Of a stretch of DNA of 64,000 nt, positions 17,941 to 25,967 are shown in pieces. Numbering within the stretch: position 1 is the first letter of the stretch; each line of letters opens with the position of its first letter. Source of the stretch: Hyphomicrobiaceae bacterium (lineage in GTDB: Bacteria; Pseudomonadota; Alphaproteobacteria; Rhizobiales; Hyphomicrobiaceae); contig JACKJH010000001.1 in NCBI GenBank assembly GCA_020638055.1, positions 372,001 through 436,000 of the forward strand, in the 5' to 3' direction. A program made the translations under genes and the position numbers. The notes beneath the pieces were generated by a model, which was given only the letters and a program-made list of their open reading frames with translations, was not told the DNA's origin and did no database searches.

Positions 17941-18945
17941 ATGCGTGAGCAGGCTCAAGCCGAAGCCGGCAGCAATGGACCCGGCCTTCCCGACATGACC
18001 GTTTCAGTTCGTCAGGTGTTTGGCATCGACAGTGACCTTGAAGTGCCGGCATATGCCAAGGCTGATGAACATGTGCCTGACCTTGATCCGGACTATCTGT
18101 TCAACCGAGACGTGACGCTGGCGATCCTGGCAGGCTTCAAGCACAACCGACGCGTGATGGTGCAAGGCTATCACGGCACTGGAAAGTCGACGCATATCGA
18201 GCAGGTGGCAGCGCGGCTCAACTGGCCGTGCGTGCGTGTCAACCTGGACAGCCACGTGAGCCGGATCGACCTGGTCGGCAAGGACGCCATCGTCTTGAAG
18301 GACGGACAACAGATCACCGAGTTCCGCGAGGGCATCCTGCCATACGCGTTGCAATCCAACACGGCCCTGGTGTTCGACGAATACGATGCGGGACGGCCGG
18401 ACGTCATGTTCGTGATCCAGCGCATACTTGAAGTTTCAGGCAAACTGACGTTGCTCGACCAATCAAAGGTTATAAAACCGCACAAGGCATTCAGGCTATT
18501 TTCAACGACCAACACCATCGGTCTTGGCGATACGTCCGGCCTCTACCACGGCACGCAACAAATCAACCAGGGTCAAATGGATCGCTGGTCGATCGTGGTG
18601 ACTTTGAACTACCTGCCGCATGATGATGAGGTTGGCATTGTTTTGTCGAAGGCCAAGTCATTTGCGAAGTCGGACGCAAAACGCAAGGTCGTATCCAATA
18701 TGGTGCGCGTGGCCGACCTCACCCGGCAGGCGTTCATCAACGGCGACATTTCCACCGTCATGAGTCCGCGCACCGTTTTGACCTGGGCAGAAAACACCGA
18801 GATCTTCAATGACGTCGGTTTCGCGTTCCGGCTGACCTTCCTCAACAAGTGCGATGAGCTGGAGAGGCCCTTGGTTGCTGAATTCTACCAGCGCTCGTTT
18901 GGCGAGGAACTGCCTGAAAGCACGGCCAATGTTGCCTTGAGCTGA
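17941..18945 (+). CDS. cobS: Aerobic cobaltochelatase subunit CobS
   Basis: An AAA+ ATPase that works with CobT to load cobalt into hydrogenobyrinic acid a,c-diamide via CobN in aerobic cobalamin synthesis. Walker A is GYHGTGKSTHIEQ, Walker B ALVFDEYDAGRPDVM, with sensor segment FRLFSTTNTIGLGDTSGLYH. The N-terminal DMTVSVRQVFGIDSD and VPDLDPDYLFNRD are family hallmarks. 334 residues from ATG 17941. No cobalamin riboswitch was seen upstream. CobN is not in the window. Confidence 0.95.
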   Translation: MREQAQAEAGSNGPGLPDMTVSVRQVFGIDSDLEVPAYAKADEHVPDLDPDYLFNRDVTLAILAGFKHNRRVMVQGYHGTGKSTHIEQVAARLNWPCVRVNLDSHVSRIDLVGKDAIVLKDGQQITEFREGILPYALQSNTALVFDEYDAGRPDVMFVIQRILEVSGKLTLLDQSKVIKPHKAFRLFSTTNTIGLGDTSGLYHGTQQINQGQMDRWSIVVTLNYLPHDDEVGIVLSKAKSFAKSDAKRKVVSNMVRVADLTRQAFINGDISTVMSPRTVLTWAENTEIFNDVGFAFRLTFLNKCDELERPLVAEFYQRSFGEELPESTANVALS

Positions 18946-19053
18946 ATGGCAGAACCCTTGGTTCAAACCGTTCGCTTCGATCCGGTGATGTGAAACCACC
19001 CCTGGGTATGCTGCCTGCGGCGGGTTCATGTTGTAGATAATCCAGTGAAGGCT

Positions 19054-20943
19054 ATGAGCACTCCGTCCAAACGCAAGGAAGCGCCGGCTGAACCCTTCAA
19101 GAGGGCGTTGGAAGTCTGCGTGCGTGCCATCTCGGGAGATGAAGATGTGCACGTTACATACCAGGCAGGGCGGCCCGAGCTGCATGGCAAATCTGTTTCG
19201 TTGCCCGAGCCCTCACGTGTGCCGAGCATGCGGGAGATTTCGGTTCTGCGTGGGTGGGCCGACAGCCTCGCGCTCACGGCCGCATGTCACGACGACACCT
19301 TGCACAACAAGCTGTTTGCGAGCAGCGGGCAAGCGCGTGCGGCAGTCGACGCCATGGAGTTGGCGCGCATAGAAGCCGTCGGCGCCAACCGCATGAGCGG
19401 TATGGCAAAGAACCTTGCAGCCAAAATCCATGACCAGTATGCGCATGGCCGGTTTGCCACAGTGACGACACGCGAAGAGGCACCGCTTGAGGATGCGCTG
19501 GCGCTGATCGTGCGCGAACGCCTGACCGGCCAGAGAGCACCTTCGAATGCGCAAGCAATCGTCGATGTGTGGCGGGAGCACATCGAGGCGCGTGGTGGGA
19601 ATGTCCTAGACCAGATGCAGGCTTTGAGCACCGATCAGGCCGCATTCGGCAAACTTGTGAAGTCACTCCTGCAATCCCTGGAGCTTGAAGAGCAACCAAA
19701 CCAGGGCTCGAGCGAACAGACCGAGCAACAGGACGAGGAAAAGCCAGACGGCGGACAGGACAACAGCGACGAGCAGGACGGCGAGGGCAACTCACAAGAA
19801 GGTGAAAGCGAAGAGCAGCATCCCGATAGCGACCAGATCGGCGAGCAGCAGGAGATGGCGGATAAGGCGCAATCCGATGAATATGACAGCGATCTGGAGG
19901 GGCCTGAGGAGGGGGAAACACCAGAGCCCTGGCGTCCAAACCAATCCGTTCTCGATGATCCGGAACGGCATGGCTACAAAGTTTTTACGCGGGAATTTGA
20001 CGAGATCATCGCGGCAAATGAACTTGCGATGCCCGAAGAGCTCGACAGGTTGCGGGCATTCCTCGACAAGGAGTTGAAAAGCCTCGCGACGGTCGTCTCA
20101 CGCCTGGCCAACAAGTTGCAACGCAAGCTGCTGGCACAACAAAACCGCGCCTGGGATTTCGACCTGGAAGAAGGCACGCTTGATGCTGCGCGCCTCACGC
20201 GCATCATCATAGACCCGATGGCGCCATTATCCTTCAAAAGCGAACGCGATACTGATTTCCGCGATACGGTCGTGACGCTGCTGCTCGACAACTCGGGCTC
20301 CATGCGCGGCCGGCCGATCATGGTGGCGGCGTGCTGCGCCGAGATCCTGGCACGGACACTGGAGCGATGCGGTGTGAAGGTCGAGATTCTCGGTTTTACG
20401 ACGCGCGCCTGGAAGGGCGGACAAGCGCGCGAGCGCTGGATCGAGGGTGGCAAACCAACGCAACCGGGACGGCTCAACGATCTTCGCCATATCATCTACA
20501 AGAAGGCGGATGAACCCTGGCGCAGGGCACGCCGATCGCTGGCGCTGATGATGCGCGAGGGGTTGCTGAAAGAGAACATTGACGGTGAAGCCCTTGCATG
20601 GGCGCACACACGCCTGCTTGGACGACCCGAGCAGCGGCGCATCCTGATGATGATTTCGGACGGTGCACCGGTGGATGATTCCACGCTATCGGCGAACTCG
20701 GGAACGTATCTGGAAAACCATCTGCGGCAAGTGATACACGAGATCGAGTCCCGTTCACCTGTTGAACTCCTGGCAATAGGAATTGGGCATGACGTGACGC
20801 GATACTATCGCCGAGCAGTGACCATAACGGATCCTTCTGAACTGGCCGGCGCCATGACCGAAAAGCTCGTTGAGCTATTCGAAGAAGATGCCAGTGGTAG
20901 AAAGTCGCGTGACCCCATCGGCGGCAGGCGGACGCGTCATTGA
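19054..20943 (+). CDS. cobT: Aerobic cobaltochelatase subunit CobT
   Basis: 629 residues. The N-terminus EPFKRALEVCVRAISGDEDV and the C-terminal von Willebrand A domain identify CobT; the MIDAS motif is LLDNSGSMRGRPI at about 412-424, followed by MISDGAPVDDSTLS. A long acidic Glu/Gln/Asp segment (about 215-305) separates the domains, as in the family. GTG at 19045 is an alternative start. It follows cobS by about 110 bases on the same strand. Confidence 0.95.
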   Translation: MSTPSKRKEAPAEPFKRALEVCVRAISGDEDVHVTYQAGRPELHGKSVSLPEPSRVPSMREISVLRGWADSLALTAACHDDTLHNKLFASSGQARAAVDAMELARIEAVGANRMSGMAKNLAAKIHDQYAHGRFATVTTREEAPLEDALALIVRERLTGQRAPSNAQAIVDVWREHIEARGGNVLDQMQALSTDQAAFGKLVKSLLQSLELEEQPNQGSSEQTEQQDEEKPDGGQDNSDEQDGEGNSQEGESEEQHPDSDQIGEQQEMADKAQSDEYDSDLEGPEEGETPEPWRPNQSVLDDPERHGYKVFTREFDEIIAANELAMPEELDRLRAFLDKELKSLATVVSRLANKLQRKLLAQQNRAWDFDLEEGTLDAARLTRIIIDPMAPLSFKSERDTDFRDTVVTLLLDNSGSMRGRPIMVAACCAEILARTLERCGVKVEILGFTTRAWKGGQARERWIEGGKPTQPGRLNDLRHIIYKKADEPWRRARRSLALMMREGLLKENIDGEALAWAHTRLLGRPEQRRILMMISDGAPVDDSTLSANSGTYLENHLRQVIHEIESRSPVELLAIGIGHDVTRYYRRAVTITDPSELAGAMTEKLVELFEEDASGRKSRDPIGGRRTRH

Positions 20944-21064
20944 GGCGGATGTCGCCATCACCTGGCGGGGACGGTGAGACTGGGACACTTCTTTCGCGCC
21001 TCAGTTGCGCCATGCCGGTTTGCGCAGTCTTGGGTGAGTTAGCGGCGATCCAGGGATACACTTC

Positions 21065-22225
21065 ATGAAATTCTCCGATGTGGACCGGGGTGCGAAGAGA
21101 CAAGCGACGCCTGGCTTCCGCACCATGAACAACCGCCCGGAGCGTCGACACAGGTATGTTCCAGGGTCAATCAACATTTTTCGTGTGATTGTAATCTTGG
21201 CAATTGCGTGCACGGCTCTGGGCAGCGGGGAGCTGGTGCTTGCTCAAGCCAAAAAGCCGGATACGTCTCGCGATAAAGCGCAGGACGTCACAGTTGTTGC
21301 GCGGCCGATATTAAATTTCGACCGGTTGAATGCCTCAAAGACCGAATTTGGAAAGCTGGAATGGATCGGCGGGCTTGTGCTTTCGTCAAGCGACAACCGC
21401 TTCGGCGGCTGGTCTGGAATTGCAATAGATCCGGACGGCAGGCGCTTCATAGCGGTGTCTGATGCGGGAAGTTGGATGACGGCAGATCTGGATTACGCGC
21501 GAGGGCGGCCGCAGAAAATCGTGAACGCGCGGATCGGTCCACTAAAGGCGAAGAGTGGTGGGCGGTTGGTTCGTGGTCGCGACCGTGACGCGGAAGCTGT
21601 TGCAATCCTGGACGGATCTGTCGACCGCGGGCGCGTCGTCATTGCTTTTGAGGGCAACCATCGTCTCGGCGTGTTCAAGACTTCAAAAGCGGGTGTTGCC
21701 AAACCCGGCTACTACATCAAAATTCCTTCAGCCGCCCGGAGAATGCGTATAGGCAAGGGTTTTGAGGCGGTGGCCGAAATAAAGGCCGGTCCAAACAGAG
21801 GCGCTCTCGTCGCGATTTCAGAAGGCCTGCCCGACAAAAATCGCAATCACACCGGTTGGATAATGTCGCGCGGCAAAGCCGCAAGCTTCGGCTACAGCGA
21901 TATTGGCGGATTTGATCCAACCGATGCGGTCGGGCTGCCCAACGGCGACCTCATTGTACTGGAACGCCGCTTTCGCTGGACCGAAGGGGTCAAAATGCGT
22001 TTGCGGCGCGTCCCAACTGGTGAACTCAGGTCAGGCAGGGTCGTGCACGGCGAAGTGTTGATGGAGGCCAACATGGGCCAGGACATCGACAACATGGAAG
22101 CGCTGACAGCTCATCGCGCCGCAGATGGTTCGACCATCCTCACGCTTATGTCGGATGACAATTTCAACACGTTTCTACAACGAACAATATTGCTGCAGTT
22201 TCGCCTTAGAGCGGTTCAGACCTAG
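21065..22225 (+). CDS. Exported esterase-like activity of phytase family protein
   Basis: 386 residues with an N-terminal hydrophobic export segment (FRVIVILAIACTALGSGELV) and a beta-propeller-like body. Landmarks are GGWSGIAIDPDGRRFIAVSD, DAEAVAILDG, GFEAVAEIKAGPNRGALVAI, PTDAVGLPNGDLIVLERRF and NMEALTAHRA, with repeated D/E-containing loops as in phytase-like propellers. The family name is from domain similarity; phytase activity is not established. ATG at 21125 is an alternative start. The stop TAG (22223-22225) is part of the A repeat that follows. Confidence 0.82.
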   Translation: MKFSDVDRGAKRQATPGFRTMNNRPERRHRYVPGSINIFRVIVILAIACTALGSGELVLAQAKKPDTSRDKAQDVTVVARPILNFDRLNASKTEFGKLEWIGGLVLSSSDNRFGGWSGIAIDPDGRRFIAVSDAGSWMTADLDYARGRPQKIVNARIGPLKAKSGGRLVRGRDRDAEAVAILDGSVDRGRVVIAFEGNHRLGVFKTSKAGVAKPGYYIKIPSAARRMRIGKGFEAVAEIKAGPNRGALVAISEGLPDKNRNHTGWIMSRGKAASFGYSDIGGFDPTDAVGLPNGDLIVLERRFRWTEGVKMRLRRVPTGELRSGRVVHGEVLMEANMGQDIDNMEALTAHRAADGSTILTLMSDDNFNTFLQRTILLQFRLRAVQT

Positions 22226-22330
22226 AGCGCATTGCGATCCGATTCCATCGGATCGGAATGCGCTCTAGTTTCTTGTTTCGTCGCATTTTCTGCGACGAAC
22301 CGGCGTCCACTTCGCCGGAAAATGCTCTAG
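22224..22330 (+). repeat. A (inverted) + B repeat
   Basis: The A palindrome here has loop TCC rather than GGA, so its core is flipped relative to the other loci (GCGATCCGATTCCATCGGAT). The B element that follows (CCGGCGTCCAC, TTCGCCGGAAAATGC) is in the usual orientation. It overlaps the stop codon of the phytase-like gene. Confidence 0.9.
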
Positions 22331-22449
22331 AGATACAGGCGGCGGGCGCCAGGCCGTGCGGTAGACCGCGTTCACTCTTTGTGGAATCGTGTCCGCAATT
22401 CATGCTTTTGATTGCCGCGAAGTTTTTCACGACTCTACCGCTACGTCGT

Positions 22450-25098
22450 TCACTCGCTGGCGAGTTCTTCCTTCACCTTGCCGACCAACTCGGCGAGAGA
22501 GAAAGGTTTCGGCAGGAAGCCAAACTTTTCTTCCGCATCCAGGCCTGCGCGGAAAGCGTCGTTTGGATAGCCCGACATGAAAACAAACTTCAGGTCGGGG
22601 TGTGTCTTGCGCAGGGTCTTCAATAGCGTGGGACCATCGACTTCCGGCATCACCACGTCTGACACTACAATGTCGAGTGGCGTTTCGTTGCTCTCAATCA
22701 ACTCCAGTGCTTCGGCTCCGTTGGATGCCTCCAGAACTTCAAAGCCGCGGCTGCGCAGCGCACGAACGGCAAACGACCTAACTCCATCCTCGTCCTCGAC
22801 CAGCAGCACGCGACCCGATCCGGTGACGTCGGGACCATGACGACTACTCTTCTTTGCCTGCTTCTGGTGCAGGGTTGCCACTTCTTCTTCGTCTGGCACG
22901 TGGCGCGGAAGAAAGACGCGGAATGTCGTACCTTTTCCGACTTCACTTTCGGGATAGATGAAGCCACCCGATTGCTTGACGATGCCATATACCGTGGCAA
23001 GGCCGAGGCCGGTTCCCTTGCCGACGCCCTTGGTGGTGAAAAACGGCTCGAAGATCTTGTTCAGCACCTCGGGCGTCATGCCGGTGCCGGTGTCTGAGAC
23101 TTCGATCGCGACATACTCCCCATGCAGCAAGCCGAAGTGATCCATCTTCTGGCACTCGCGTTCGGTGATATTGCGCGTGCGGATGGTGAGGTCGCCGCCA
23201 TCGGGCATGGCGTCCTTGGCATTGACCACGAGGTTGACGATAACACGGTCGATCTGCGAGCGATCGGTCTTAACAAGCCATAGTTCGCGCTCGGTTAGCA
23301 CCTTGAGCGAGATTTTCTCCCCAACCGTCTTGTTCATGAGCGGCGTGATTTCGCTCACGACCTCACCAAGCTGCAACACCTCGTTCTGCAACGTTTGTTG
23401 GCGGGAGAATGCAAGCAGCTTCGACACCAGACCAGCAGCGCGACTTGCCGATGACTTGATGGTCAACAGATCGCGATGTGCCGGATCTCCTGGCTTGTGG
23501 CTTTCGAGCAGGAAGTCGGAATGTCCGATGATACCGGTGAGGACGTTGTTGAAGTCGTGGGCGATGCCGCCGGCAAGCGTGCCGACCGCCTCCATCTTGT
23601 TGGACTGTGCAAAGCGGGACTCCAGCCGCTTCTGCTCGGTTGCATCCAGAACATAAAGAACGGCTGCCTCGCGCGCACCTTTGGCGCCGGCGAGCGGACT
23701 CATGAAGACCCGACGCGTGAATTCGTTACCCTGGCCAACCGTGATTTCAACGGGTGCGATGTTGCCGCGACCGGCAAGCACATCGGCAAGTGATGCGGCA
23801 ACGCGCTGGCGGGTGGCCTGATCTGCTTTCGGTGTCAATATCTCAAGAACTTGCTCGCCAGAGCCGATTGTGCCGTCCAGTATCATGCGGGCAAAGGCCG
23901 GGTTGGCGTTTGTAATGGTACCGTTGGAGGCAACGGTGGCGATACCGAATGGAGCGGATTGGAAGAACCTGGAGAGGCGCAATTCGGCGGCGCTGTCGGC
24001 GGTTGCATCGAGAAGTTCGGCCTCGCGGTTGACGCATCCGATGACAAGACCGCACCTGGCTGGATTGTCCAGGTCGCTTGCGTCAGAATTTGCTTGAGGC
24101 GCGTCATTTTCTGCGGCGCGGCAAACAAGGTGCATCGGTAGTGAGCGGCCATCTTCGCCCAGGATGTCGAGGTCGATTGCAAGGCTCGCGTCACCACGCC
24201 GCGCGGCCGACATCAAAACCTCAGCGCCGTCCGCTGATACCAAATCGGTCAAACGGACCATGCGCTTTTCGATTGCCTCGCGCGCAAATCCAATCCAGTC
24301 GATCAGTGTTGCGTTGGCGTGTGTGATCATTCCATCAGGGTCGATGTGCATCAGGCCAACCGGCATAGTGTCGTAAAGGCCCAGGCGTGCATCAATGGAA
24401 GCTCGAGCCTCTGTTTCAACGCGGCGCTGCTCGGTAACGTCCGTCAATGTCCAAATGATCAACGTGCCAGGATCGCGGTGCATTGCCTCGCTGATGAAGG
24501 GCCTGACGGCAACCTTGACGTAGCGTGGCTCGGCGTCAAATGCAGCCGATGGAGCCGGCAGGATCTCGGCGCGCTCTTCCCCGGCCAATGCGGCACGATT
24601 CAAGCGGAACATTGCTTCTGCTGCTTCGTTGACACTGGAAAACGCGGCTTCAAGCATGCCAAGGTCGCCAGAGTCCGAACGGCCGACGAACGCGGCCATG
24701 GCGTGGTTGGCGTAAACCGGCTGCCCGCCTTTGCGCTTGACTATGAGGACGCCCTCGTCCTGGCCATCCGCAATCGCCTTGAGCAAGTCGGCTTCAGGCA
24801 GCCTCTCGCCAATGCGAATGTGACCGGCGAACATACCCAGCACGAAGAACACGCCCAGCATCGCAAAAGTTGCAAGTGCGGTCAGATACAAGGGACTGCC
24901 GAACGGAGACGCAAGGAGGGCTAGCACCATTGCAGCGGCAAGGGTCAGGACGATCAAAATCGTCGCATAGCTACCACCGCCCCTCAGAGCAGCAAGAGGG
25001 TCGTCTGCGGCTATTTTGTCGGTGGTCTTCGTGCCGTCGCTCATGGCAAGCGAAGCTAGCTGATTCGCGGGATTGGCGGCTTTTAGAGCCTCAAACAT
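22450..25098 (-). CDS. cckA: Hybrid histidine kinase CckA
   Basis: 882 residues. Order: two membrane helices (about 48-90), PAS-like segments (about 100-430, including LYDTMPVGLMHIDPDG and FQSAPFGIATVASNG), HisKA with phospho-acceptor in GGIAHDFNNVLTGIIGHSDF (about 510-530), HATPase (NLVVNAKDAMPDGG, DTGTGMTPEVLNKIFEPFF, GTGLGLATVYGIVKQSGG), and a C-terminal receiver with VVSDVVMPEVDGPTLL (phospho-Asp) and PKPFSL. This architecture is CckA, the kinase of the ChpT-CtrA pathway controlling the alphaproteobacterial cell cycle. ATG 25098 keeps the N-terminus; an ATG at 25044 is possible. A FliO-like gene is divergent beside it. Confidence 0.93.
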   Translation of the reverse strand: MFEALKAANPANQLASLAMSDGTKTTDKIAADDPLAALRGGGSYATILIVLTLAAAMVLALLASPFGSPLYLTALATFAMLGVFFVLGMFAGHIRIGERLPEADLLKAIADGQDEGVLIVKRKGGQPVYANHAMAAFVGRSDSGDLGMLEAAFSSVNEAAEAMFRLNRAALAGEERAEILPAPSAAFDAEPRYVKVAVRPFISEAMHRDPGTLIIWTLTDVTEQRRVETEARASIDARLGLYDTMPVGLMHIDPDGMITHANATLIDWIGFAREAIEKRMVRLTDLVSADGAEVLMSAARRGDASLAIDLDILGEDGRSLPMHLVCRAAENDAPQANSDASDLDNPARCGLVIGCVNREAELLDATADSAAELRLSRFFQSAPFGIATVASNGTITNANPAFARMILDGTIGSGEQVLEILTPKADQATRQRVAASLADVLAGRGNIAPVEITVGQGNEFTRRVFMSPLAGAKGAREAAVLYVLDATEQKRLESRFAQSNKMEAVGTLAGGIAHDFNNVLTGIIGHSDFLLESHKPGDPAHRDLLTIKSSASRAAGLVSKLLAFSRQQTLQNEVLQLGEVVSEITPLMNKTVGEKISLKVLTERELWLVKTDRSQIDRVIVNLVVNAKDAMPDGGDLTIRTRNITERECQKMDHFGLLHGEYVAIEVSDTGTGMTPEVLNKIFEPFFTTKGVGKGTGLGLATVYGIVKQSGGFIYPESEVGKGTTFRVFLPRHVPDEEEVATLHQKQAKKSSRHGPDVTGSGRVLLVEDEDGVRSFAVRALRSRGFEVLEASNGAEALELIESNETPLDIVVSDVVMPEVDGPTLLKTLRKTHPDLKFVFMSGYPNDAFRAGLDAEEKFGFLPKPFSLAELVGKVKEELASE

Positions 25099-25455
25099 AT
25101 ACGGATACTCGGTATAACGACGCTACGGATTAAAATCCGGACCTTAAAGGCCGGGGAGGCTGCCGTCTGGCGGGGATGTGACAAACACGAAGTTGATCTT
25201 GTGGAACACTTCCGGTTTGGGACATGTCCGACCGAGACGACCATCAACACTTCGATCATTTGGGTTAAAATGCCATGAATTTCGCGCTATAGGTCCGGGC
25301 AACCGGAGAGCACGGCGCGAATATGCGCCGGTTTTACGTCGCATTCCCTGGCGGAATGATGAACCGGTGCGCCAGAATGAGTCATGCCATTGACGCCGGA
25401 AAATGGCGGAAAATTCGCAACAGGGGAGCGCGGCAGTGGGCCGTGGCCGCAAATC
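25099..25455. other. Divergent promoter region, cckA / FliO-like
   Basis: About 360 bases between divergent starts; no gene recognised. It presumably holds both promoters, but no consensus CtrA site (TTAA-N7-TTAA) was clearly seen. Confidence 0.4.
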
Positions 25456-25818
25456 ATGTGGGACGTTCTATTTTATCTCCTCGTTATCGGCCTATTGGGA
25501 GGGGCAGCAGCCGCGGCTTATTATTTTCTCTGGAATTCTGCGCAAACCGGTGGAGCGGGCTCCACCTTGTTCAAAAATCGGGCAGAACGGCGCCTTGACG
25601 TGGTCGAACAATCAAGCGTGGACGGCCGCCGGCGCCTTGTGTTGGTGCGGCGCGACGATGTGGAACATCTGATCATGACGGGCGGCCCCGTCGACGTCGT
25701 GATCGAAACCAATATTCAGCATCGGCGTGGGCGCGCCATTGGCGAAGTTACGGAAGCTCCACAGCCCGTTTTCTCTCGTCCGCAACGCGCGTTCGGTTCG
25801 CCGGGCGCAACTGAATGA
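25456..25818 (+). CDS. FliO/MopB-like membrane protein
   Basis: 120 residues. One N-terminal membrane helix (WDVLFYLLVIGLLGGAAAAA) is followed by a cytoplasmic region with RLDVVEQSSVDGRRRLVLVR and RDDVEHLIMTGGPVDVVIET, the FliO-type signature found next to cckA in rhizobia. FliO assists assembly of the flagellar export apparatus, but no other flagellar gene is in this window, so that role is unproven. ATG 25456 is chosen since the upstream frame has no family residues. Confidence 0.82.
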   Translation: MWDVLFYLLVIGLLGGAAAAAYYFLWNSAQTGGAGSTLFKNRAERRLDVVEQSSVDGRRRLVLVRRDDVEHLIMTGGPVDVVIETNIQHRRGRAIGEVTEAPQPVFSRPQRAFGSPGATE

Positions 25819-25967
25819 CACGCTCAGCCCAACGGTTTGCAGCCCAACTGTCGGTTCCAATCGCTTAACCCGCGGACTGGCTGGTTTGGCGCATCGGTTT
25901 GACGCACCCGGCATTTGCTTGTGCTGGTTTGCGCACTGACACACACCAAGACCGAACTCGAGGTTAC